Source: an uncultured Sulfolobales archaeon
Lineage (GTDB): Archaea > Thermoproteota > Thermoprotei_A > Sulfolobales > Desulfurococcaceae
Direction of reading: 5' to 3'
DNA: 6,550 bases
Assembly: GCA_938003605.1 (NCBI GenBank)
Contig: CALKYD010000092.1
Location: 1 to 6,550 of the forward strand
Under the pieces are notes generated by a model that was given only the letters and a program-made list of their open reading frames with translations, did no database searches and was not told the DNA's origin. Numbering within the stretch: the first letter of the stretch is position 1; every line of letters starts with the position of its first letter. This document shows positions 1 to 4,340 of the stretch, piece by piece. Made by a program: the position numbers and the translations under genes.

Positions 1-45
1 CTGCTTCAAGCAATACTCCGTCAGGCAAGAGCTGAGGTTAGTTAA
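1..45 (+). CDS. 3' end of an upstream gene, possibly prefoldin alpha subunit
   Basis: Frame 1 is open from the left edge and ends at TAA 43-45, giving the 14-residue tail LLQAILRQARAEVS. The tail looks like the end of an amphipathic coiled coil. In crenarchaea the gene before ftsY is often prefoldin alpha (pfdA), a chaperone subunit built from a long coiled coil, so that identity is inferred from context and composition. Too little protein is visible for a homology call. Frame 2 is also open, to TAA 65-67, but reads as less helix-like. The right frame could be settled only with the sequence to the left. Confidence 0.35.
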   Translation: MLQAILRQARAEVS

Positions 46-55
46 GCCACTTAAC
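41..55. repeat. Short 6-bp inverted repeat after the first stop
   Basis: GTTAAG (41-46) and CTTAAC (50-55) are perfect inverted arms around CCA, overlapping the stop at 43-45. The feature lies 40 bases before ftsY. It is not followed by a T run, so it is not a convincing terminator. An operator or chance occurrence are both possible. Confidence 0.25.
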
Positions 56-95
56 GCCAGTGCTTAAAGGCTTGCCAACTGCTTGAGGGAGGAGC

Positions 96-977
96 TTGTT
101 TGAAAAGCTTAGAAAGGCTATCTCCAGCTTCTCTGAGAAAGTAAGTAGAGCTCTCTACTCTAGGAAGGAGTTAGAGAAGTTCATATATGAACTAGAGCTC
201 CAGCTTGTTGAAAATGATGTAGCATACGAAGCTGTAATAGCGATAACTTCTCGGCTGAAGAAATTAATTGAGGATGGAGCATTGAAGGATCGAAGCGATG
301 TTCTTAAAGCACTTGGTGAAGCAATGATTGAGTTATTTGAGGGAGTTGAGCCAATAGATATGTTCACTGAAGCTAGGAACACTAAGCTCTACAAAGTCCT
401 CTTCTTAGGAGTCAACGGCGTAGGGAAGACGACTACGATAGCGAAAGTAGCTAAGCTATTCAAGGACTGGGGGTTTAAGCCTCTAATGGTTGCTGCCGAC
501 ACATTTAGGGCAGGGGCTCAAGAGCAGTTAAAAACTCATGGAGAAAGACTGGGGATACCCGTGTTCGTAGCTAAGTATGGAGTTAGTCCAGCGGCAATAG
601 CTTTCGACTCCGAGGTTTTCGCGGAAAAGAGAGGCTATAACGTCTTACTAATAGATACTGCTGGGAGAATGCACATAGACCAAGACCTCGTTGAAGAACT
701 CAGAAAGATCGTTAGAGTGGTAAAGCCTCACAGAAAGATATTAGTCATAGATGCTTTAACCGGGAATGACGCTATTGAACAAGCTAAGAGATTTAATGAA
801 GCTGTAGGAGTTGATGCAGTAATAATTGCGAAAGCTGATGCATGTGAGCGCGGGGGGGTGCCAATAAGCATTGCATACTCTATAAGAAAGCCAATAATTT
901 ACTTAGGCACAGGCCAGGGCTACAGCGATTTAGAGGAGTTCAGTCCACGCAAGTACGTAGAGTACTTATTGAAGTAA
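96..977 (+). CDS. ftsY: FtsY, signal recognition particle receptor GTPase
   Basis: This 293-residue protein is the membrane-associated SRP receptor. It pairs with the SRP54 GTPase to deliver ribosome-nascent chain complexes to the Sec translocon. Residues 1 to about 85 form the helical N domain; there is essentially no acidic A domain, so it is a short FtsY. The G domain shows the P-loop GVNGVGKT (105-112), DTFRAGAQEQL (135-145), DTAGR (187-191), the base-specificity motif as AKAD (245-248) where TKxD is usual, and the closing GTGQGYSDL (271-279). The start is TTG: an in-frame TGA at 84-86 excludes longer forms, and the purine-rich GAGGGAGGAG (85-94) supplies the ribosome-binding site. SRP54 is excluded because no M domain follows the G domain. 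A run of seven Gs (852-858) lies in the ERGGV segment without breaking the frame. Confidence 0.96.
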   Translation: MFEKLRKAISSFSEKVSRALYSRKELEKFIYELELQLVENDVAYEAVIAITSRLKKLIEDGALKDRSDVLKALGEAMIELFEGVEPIDMFTEARNTKLYKVLFLGVNGVGKTTTIAKVAKLFKDWGFKPLMVAADTFRAGAQEQLKTHGERLGIPVFVAKYGVSPAAIAFDSEVFAEKRGYNVLLIDTAGRMHIDQDLVEELRKIVRVVKPHRKILVIDALTGNDAIEQAKRFNEAVGVDAVIIAKADACERGGVPISIAYSIRKPIIYLGTGQGYSDLEEFSPRKYVEYLLK

Positions 978-1000
978 GCAGCGTTCATTCACTGAACTAA

Positions 1001-1014
1001 GTGTTGGGAAACAC
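1001..1014 (+). terminator. Small hairpin after ftsY, weak terminator candidate
   Basis: GTGTT (1001-1005) and AACAC (1010-1014) can pair around GGGA, a GNRA-type tetraloop. The hairpin lies 24 bases after the ftsY stop and 18 bases before the TATA-like box for secE. The following bases (CGTTTCTCT) are pyrimidine-rich but hold only three consecutive Ts. With five base pairs it would be marginal at high temperature. It may end ftsY transcripts or be incidental. Confidence 0.25.
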
Positions 1015-1031
1015 CGTTTCTCTGCACATAA

Positions 1032-1040
1032 TTTAATAAA
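1032..1040 (+). promoter_or_regulatory. TATA-like box, likely promoter of the secE-spt5-ribosomal protein operon
   Basis: TTTAATAAA lies in an A/T-rich patch of the 109-base gap between ftsY and secE, the first long gap before five tightly packed genes. Archaeal transcription usually starts about 25 bases beyond the box, which predicts a start near 1060 and a leader of roughly 27 bases before the secE ATG. The upstream bases (CACATAA) are a fair but unremarkable TFB recognition element. The box is seen; its activity is inferred. Confidence 0.5.
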
Positions 1041-1086
1041 TCCCGACGAAAATCCTAGTGGTAGGCTGTGAGCAAAGTGACGATCC

Positions 1087-1266
1087 ATGGGCTTAAGGGA
1101 GATCGTTGAAGCTTGGTCAAAGATCGTGGCTTATGCGTACAAGCCTTCAAGAAGCGAGTACTTAGCAGTGTTAAAAGTAGTTTTCCTTGCGCTAGCTGCA
1201 GTCGGCGGAATAGCTTTCATAATTAGGTTTATATTCACAGCATTCGTATTTCCACAAATGTCTTAG
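1087..1266 (+). CDS. secE: SecE / Sec61 gamma, protein translocase subunit
   Basis: This 59-residue protein is the small clamp subunit of the SecYE(beta) translocon in the cytoplasmic membrane. It has a short amphipathic N-terminal helix (about residues 1-18), the family-typical KPSRSEY stretch (19-25) at the cytoplasmic face, and one long hydrophobic segment (about 28-56) that would cross the membrane, ending FPQMS. Single-span archaeal and eukaryotic SecE proteins are typically about this size. An in-frame TGA at 1078-1080 leaves ATG 1087 as the natural start; the ribosome-binding site is weak (GTGA, 1077-1080). It sits between ftsY and spt5, matching the bacterial and archaeal secE-nusG pairing. 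It is the first gene after the TATA-like box at 1032. Confidence 0.9.
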   Translation: MGLREIVEAWSKIVAYAYKPSRSEYLAVLKVVFLALAAVGGIAFIIRFIFTAFVFPQMS

Positions 1267-1294
1267 GCTGTTCCAATGCTTAAGGTGCTTCAAC

Positions 1295-1753
1295 ATGAGT
1301 AGTAAAATGATGTACTACGCAATTAGAGTGATGGGTGGGAGAGAGCTAGACTCAGCTCTCTTAATAGAGTCTCGTTCTAAGGCCTTAAGGCAGGAGATCT
1401 ACTCTATAGCAATATTGCCGGAGCTAAAGGGGTATTTAGTTGTGGAAGCAGCGAGCATTGAAGCCATATACGATGTGACGAAGGAATTGAAGTATTTAAG
1501 GAAGGGGATTCCACGCAAGCTGAGTTTTAGCGATATAGAGCTGTTCATAAGGCCTAAGCCAGCCATAGAGCTTATTAAGGAGGGGGACCTCGTTGAAGTT
1601 ATTGCAGGGCCTTTTAAAGGCATGAGGGCAGTTATAGTTAGCGTAGATAGGGCTAAAAACGACGTGGAGCTAAACATTTTAGAATCAGAGTTTCCTCTAA
1701 CAATAAAAGTTCCAGGAGACTATGTGAGAGTAGTTAGATCAGGAGGAGGCTAG
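1295..1753 (+). CDS. spt5: Spt5/NusG transcription elongation factor
   Basis: This 152-residue protein is the archaeal Spt5, which binds the RNA polymerase clamp (with Spt4 in archaea) and raises processivity; its KOW domain can contact the ribosome or RNA. Residues 6 to about 88 form the NGN domain, starting [12 protein letters not shown]. Residues from about 96 form a single KOW domain with the signature [15 protein letters not shown] (96-110). Length and one KOW repeat are normal for archaea. ATG 1295 is preceded by AAGGTG (1282-1287) at good spacing, 28 bases after secE. The last residues, SGGG, are encoded by AGGAGGAGG, which also serves as the ribosome-binding site of rpl11, so translation of the two genes is probably coupled. 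Confidence 0.95.
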   Translation: MSSKMMYYAIRVMGGRELDSALLIESRSKALRQEIYSIAILPELKGYLVVEAASIEAIYDVTKELKYLRKGIPRKLSFSDIELFIRPKPAIELIKEGDLVEVIAGPFKGMRAVIVSVDRAKNDVELNILESEFPLTIKVPGDYVRVVRSGGG

Positions 1754-1754
1754 C

Positions 1755-2261
1755 GTGCCTAAGAAAAGCATTAGGCTACTCATAGAGGGAGGTAAGGCCA
1801 CTCAAGGACCTCCAATAGGCCCCGCTTTATCACCTCTGGGGCTTAACTTAGCTGAAGTTGTAAAAGCAATTAATGATGCCACCAAAGACTTTGAGGGCCT
1901 CACAGTGCCCGTAGAATTAATTGTTGACACAGAGTCTAAAGCATATGAGATCAAGGTTAGCGCTCCAACAACTACAGCTCTCATACTTAAGGAGGCTGGA
2001 GCTAAGGAGCCATCGGGGGATCCAGCTCATAAGAAAGTGGGTGACATAACTTTAGAGAAGGCCATTAAAATAGCCATAGTTAAGAGAGGGGAGTTGACTG
2101 CTAAAACCCTTAAGAAAGCTCTCAAGTGCATATTGGGGAGTGCTAAAAGCATAGGTGTAACAGTTGAAGGAAGGGATCCAAAGGAAGTTATAAAGGATGT
2201 GGAGGAGGGTAAGTACGATGAACTGCTGAACAAGTATGAGCATGAGTGGAGGAGGGCTTGA
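1755..2261 (+). CDS. rpl11: Large-subunit ribosomal protein uL11
   Basis: This 168-residue protein binds the GTPase-associated centre of 23S rRNA at the base of the L12 stalk. The N-terminal domain shows the family motif [12 protein letters not shown] (18-29). The C-terminal RNA-binding domain starts near [12 protein letters not shown] (71-82) and includes the [12 protein letters not shown] helix region (96-107). Archaeal uL11 is usually a little over 160 residues, so it is full length. The start is GTG, one base after the spt5 stop, with AGGAGGAGG (1741-1749) as ribosome-binding site. The C-terminal EWRRA is encoded by bases that form the ribosome-binding site of rpl1. Confidence 0.97.
   Translation: MPKKSIRLLIEGGKATQGPPIGPALSPLGLNLAEVVKAINDATKDFEGLTVPVELIVDTESKAYEIKVSAPTTTALILKEAGAKEPSGDPAHKKVGDITLEKAIKIAIVKRGELTAKTLKKALKCILGSAKSIGVTVEGRDPKEVIKDVEEGKYDELLNKYEHEWRRA
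2248..2256 (+). promoter_or_regulatory. Ribosome-binding site deciding the rpl1 start
   Basis: GGAGGAGGG ends six bases before ATG 2263. An in-frame ATG at 2236 lies upstream of this site and would add nine residues (MSMSGGGLD), partly encoded by the site itself. ATG 2263 is therefore the better start. The same bases code the end of uL11. Confidence 0.75.
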
Positions 2262-2262
2262 C

Positions 2263-2910
2263 ATGGCTGCCTCAAGGGATGAACTCACTAAGTTAATCAC
2301 TAATGCACTAAACAATTCTCCGAAGAGGAACTTCAAGCAAAGCGTAGAGCTAATATTAGTGCTAAAAGACATTGATCCAAAGAGCCAGGAGGCTAGAGTG
2401 AGGGAAACAGTGTTTTTGCCAAAGAATGTAAATAAGGAGGTGAAAATATGTGTTGTAGCTGAAGGAGAGATGGCTGTTAAGGCTAGGGAAGCTGGCGCTC
2501 ATAGAGTTTTAACGAAAGCAGACCTGTCTTCAATAGATAAAAAGACTGCTAAGAAGATAGCGAGCGAATGCGATTGGATCCTGGTTAGATCTGACTTGAT
2601 GGGGCTCGCTGGAAAAATCCTTGGCCCAGCCCTAGGCCCCAGAGGCAAAGTGCCTGTTCCTATACCAGTAAACGCAGAGATATCTAGCGTCATAGAGAGA
2701 TATAAGAGGGCTGTTTACGTTAGAAACAAGGATCAGCTTCAAGTAAGCTGCAGAATAGGGACTGAGGACATGGATCCAGGGGATATAGCTGAAAACGCTC
2801 TCGCAGTAATTTCAGCTGTTGAAGCAAAGCTACCGAACCACGACAAGAACATCGGTGAAATCATCGTTAAGACTACTATGGGGCCCCCAGTTAAAATGAA
2901 GATTGTGTGA
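2263..2910 (+). CDS. rpl1: Large-subunit ribosomal protein uL1
   Basis: This 215-residue protein forms the mobile L1 stalk on 23S rRNA helices 76-78, which helps release deacylated tRNA from the E site. Visible landmarks are KRNFKQSVEL (21-30), a usual N-terminal rRNA-binding segment, the family signature GPALGPRGKVPVP (121-133) in the inserted domain II, and TTMGPPVKMKIV at the C-terminus (204-215). Length is normal for archaea. ATG 2263 lies one base after the uL11 stop, suggesting translational coupling. L1 is a known translational autorepressor in bacteria and in Methanococcus; a possible target fold around this start is given under findings. Confidence 0.97.
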   Translation: MAASRDELTKLITNALNNSPKRNFKQSVELILVLKDIDPKSQEARVRETVFLPKNVNKEVKICVVAEGEMAVKAREAGAHRVLTKADLSSIDKKTAKKIASECDWILVRSDLMGLAGKILGPALGPRGKVPVPIPVNAEISSVIERYKRAVYVRNKDQLQVSCRIGTEDMDPGDIAENALAVISAVEAKLPNHDKNIGEIIVKTTMGPPVKMKIV

Positions 2911-2923
2911 AGGGGTGAGGGAA

Positions 2924-3925
2924 ATGCCTAGGGCTTCATCAATTAATAGAAGGATTCCATCGTGGAAAGTTGAGGAAGTAACAGAGTTAACAGATCTTTT
3001 GGAGAAGTACAGAGTCCTAGCAATAATTGATAGAGATAAGTTGCCGACTACGTACATACAGACGGCTAGAAAGTTCTTTTCAAACAACGTTGTAATTAGG
3101 TCTGCAAAGAGAAAGCTTATTGAAATAGCTCTTAAGAAAACTGGAGTGAGGAATGAAGAGTTGTTTAAGCTTCTTCAAGGGCAGAACCTCTATGTATTTA
3201 CTAACATGAATCCGTTTCAGCTAGCCATGCTGTTGAGTGAAAACAAGGTGTACACATACTATAAGCCAGGCGATGTAGTTGAGTCAGACGTAGTGATATA
3301 TGAAGGGAATACGGGTCTTCCTCCCGGACCTATATTAAGCACGTTCGGTAAGCTAAAGATACCTGTTAGACCGCAAGGCAATTCAATATGGGTTGTGAAA
3401 GACACTGTTGTTGCAAGGAAGGGCGATAAAGTTACGCCAGAGTTGTCAAGTATTTTACGCAAGCTAGGCATGGCTCTTAAGGAAGTGAAAGTCAGGATCA
3501 AGGCTGTATACGATTCAGGCACGTTGATTCATGGAGAAGAGTTGTTCCTCAACATAGGTGAGTACGAGGATAGAGTTCTGAGAGCATTTAAGAACGCAGT
3601 TGCTTTAGCAACTGAAATAGCCTGGCCCGTTCCAGAAGTACTAGAGTTATCGATAAGGAAAGCCCAATTAACGGCTATAGCCTTAGCTTGTGAAACAGGT
3701 TTTGTAACTCCAGAGACAGCTGAAGCAGTGTTAAGAACGGCGATCGCTAAAGCATTAGCTATAGCGGAAGCCATTGCTCCTCACGCACCTGAGCTAGGAC
3801 TCAGTACTAGGCATGTCCAAGTTAAAGCAGAAGCTCAGCAAGCCGAGGAGAAGAGAGCTGAGGAGAAGAAAGAGGAAGTTAGTGAAGAAGACTTATCAGC
3901 AGGACTATCAGCCCTCTTCGGTTAA
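2924..3925 (+). CDS. rpl10: Large-subunit ribosomal protein uL10 (P0), stalk base
   Basis: This 333-residue protein anchors the L12 stalk to the ribosome. Residues 1 to about 105 plus the later part of the globular domain bind rRNA and uL11. An archaeal/eukaryotic P0-type insertion domain follows, with NTGLPPGP (129-136), IPVRPQG (146-152) and KDTVV (159-163). A spine of Ala-rich helices (about 216-290) provides the docking sites for L12 dimers. The last 26 residues form a charged tail ending [11 protein letters not shown] that copies the L12 tail, the region that recruits translation factors. ATG 2924 follows GGGGTGAGGG (2912-2921); in-frame TTG 2903 and GTG 2915 are less likely because MPRASSINRR is a sensible N-terminus and the binding site lies between. 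It is 13 bases after rpl1. Its last 27 codons match those of rpl12 almost base for base. Confidence 0.96.
   Translation: MPRASSINRRIPSWKVEEVTELTDLLEKYRVLAIIDRDKLPTTYIQTARKFFSNNVVIRSAKRKLIEIALKKTGVRNEELFKLLQGQNLYVFTNMNPFQLAMLLSENKVYTYYKPGDVVESDVVIYEGNTGLPPGPILSTFGKLKIPVRPQGNSIWVVKDTVVARKGDKVTPELSSILRKLGMALKEVKVRIKAVYDSGTLIHGEELFLNIGEYEDRVLRAFKNAVALATEIAWPVPEVLELSIRKAQLTAIALACETGFVTPETAEAVLRTAIAKALAIAEAIAPHAPELGLSTRHVQVKAEAQQAEEKRAEEKKEEVSEEDLSAGLSALFG
3845..3924 (+). repeat. Tail repeat, copy 1 (end of rpl10)
   Basis: This stretch matches 4244-4323 at 78 of 80 bases. The last 68 bases (3857-3924) are identical, including every synonymous position of 22 codons (AEEKK to ALFG) and the first two bases of the stop. 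The offset between copies is 399 bases, a multiple of three. The two mismatches are adjacent (3855-3856) and change Arg to Lys. Confidence 0.97.
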
Positions 3926-3960
3926 AAGACTTCAAGCATTGCTTTAAACCTAGAACTAAG

Positions 3961-3970
3961 TTTAAAATAT
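3961..3970 (+). promoter_or_regulatory. TATA-like box before rpl12
   Basis: TTTAAAATAT is preceded by purine-rich AACTAAG, resembling a crenarchaeal TFB element plus TATA box. Its usual spacing predicts transcription starting near 3990, with a leader of about 25 bases carrying the rpl12 ribosome-binding site. This would give rpl12-alaS extra transcription beyond readthrough from rpl10, which fits the higher stoichiometry of L12. Other TTTAAA copies at 3943 and 3990 are alternatives; the last would make a leaderless message. Confidence 0.5.
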
Positions 3971-3971
3971 C

Positions 3972-4005
3972 CCTCTACACTTCTGATACTTTAAACGTGT
4001 AGAGG
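3972..4005 (+). promoter_or_regulatory. Perfect 9-bp inverted repeat across the rpl12 leader
   Basis: CCTCTACAC (3972-3980) and GTGTAGAGG (3997-4005) are exact inverted arms around a 16-base spacer, centred at about 3988. The right arm contains GAGG of the rpl12 ribosome-binding site (GAGGTG, 4002-4007). The left arm lies between the TATA-like box and the predicted transcription start. It could be an operator for a dimeric regulator, or in readthrough RNA a hairpin that hides the ribosome-binding site. The pairing is certain from sequence; the function is inferred. Confidence 0.6.
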
Positions 4006-4015
4006 TGCTTAACTA

Positions 4016-4324
4016 ATGGAGTACATATATGCTTCATTGCTGTTGAAGACGGCTGGTAAGGAGATCAGTGAAGAGAATGTGAGGCGAGTACTAGAGGCAG
4101 CTGGAATAGATGTAGATGAAGTGAGGGTAAAGGCTTTGGTTGCAGCTTTAAGTAAAATCGATATAGATAGAGTTCTCTCCACAGCATTGGCTCTTCCCTC
4201 AACGCCGGCTGCAGCGCCTGCAGCTCCATCTCCTCAACCAGTTGAGGAGAAGAAGGCTGAGGAGAAGAAAGAGGAAGTTAGTGAAGAAGACTTATCAGCA
4301 GGACTATCAGCCCTCTTCGGTTAG
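4016..4324 (+). CDS. rpl12: Large-subunit ribosomal protein P1/L12 (archaeal stalk protein)
   Basis: This 102-residue acidic protein forms the dimers bound to the uL10 spine and recruits elongation factors. Residues 1 to about 58, starting [17 protein letters not shown], form the helical dimerization domain. Residues about 60-76 form a flexible Ala/Pro/Ser hinge. Residues 77-102 are a charged segment ending [11 protein letters not shown], the factor-binding tail shared with uL10. Length is typical for archaeal P1. ATG 4016 follows GAGGTG (4002-4007) with eight bases between. It has its own TATA-like box and an inverted repeat in the leader, so it may be expressed partly apart from rpl10. It is unrelated in fold to bacterial bL12. 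Confidence 0.97.
   Translation: MEYIYASLLLKTAGKEISEENVRRVLEAAGIDVDEVRVKALVAALSKIDIDRVLSTALALPSTPAAAPAAPSPQPVEEKKAEEKKEEVSEEDLSAGLSALFG
4244..4323 (+). repeat. Tail repeat, copy 2 (end of rpl12)
   Basis: This is the partner of 3845-3924: 78 of 80 bases agree and 4256-4323 is identical to 3857-3924. Identity stops at the third base of the stop codon (TAA in rpl10, TAG in rpl12), and the sequences on either side are unrelated. Confidence 0.97.
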
Positions 4325-4340
4325 TGAAGAGGTTAATATT

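Noticed and set aside
978..1086. Box C/D RNA or tRNA in the ftsY-secE gap
   Set aside because: A lone CTGA is present, but there is no matching RTGATGA box and no cloverleaf on either strand.
1058..1109. Small upstream reading frames from GTG 1058 or GTG 1068 before secE
   Set aside because: Each is 12-13 codons, overlaps secE out of frame, and lacks a convincing ribosome-binding site near the predicted transcript start.
2236..2262. A longer uL1 starting at ATG 2236
   Set aside because: The added residues (MSMSGGGLD) are encoded by the uL11 end and the ribosome-binding site itself, and ATG 2263 is ideally spaced from that site.
2884..2915. CCCC / GGGG pairing over the rpl10 ribosome-binding site
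   Set aside because: Only about four pairs with a long loop, and the C run is set by conserved codons of uL1 (GPPVK).
2903..2923. A longer uL10 starting at TTG 2903 or GTG 2915
   Set aside because: These starts overlap the rpl1 end or the ribosome-binding site; ATG 2924 follows GGGGTGAGGG and gives a normal N-terminus.
3934..3944. AAGCATTGCTT near-palindrome after rpl10
   Set aside because: The single-base spacer cannot form a hairpin loop, there is no T run after it, and the length is within chance.
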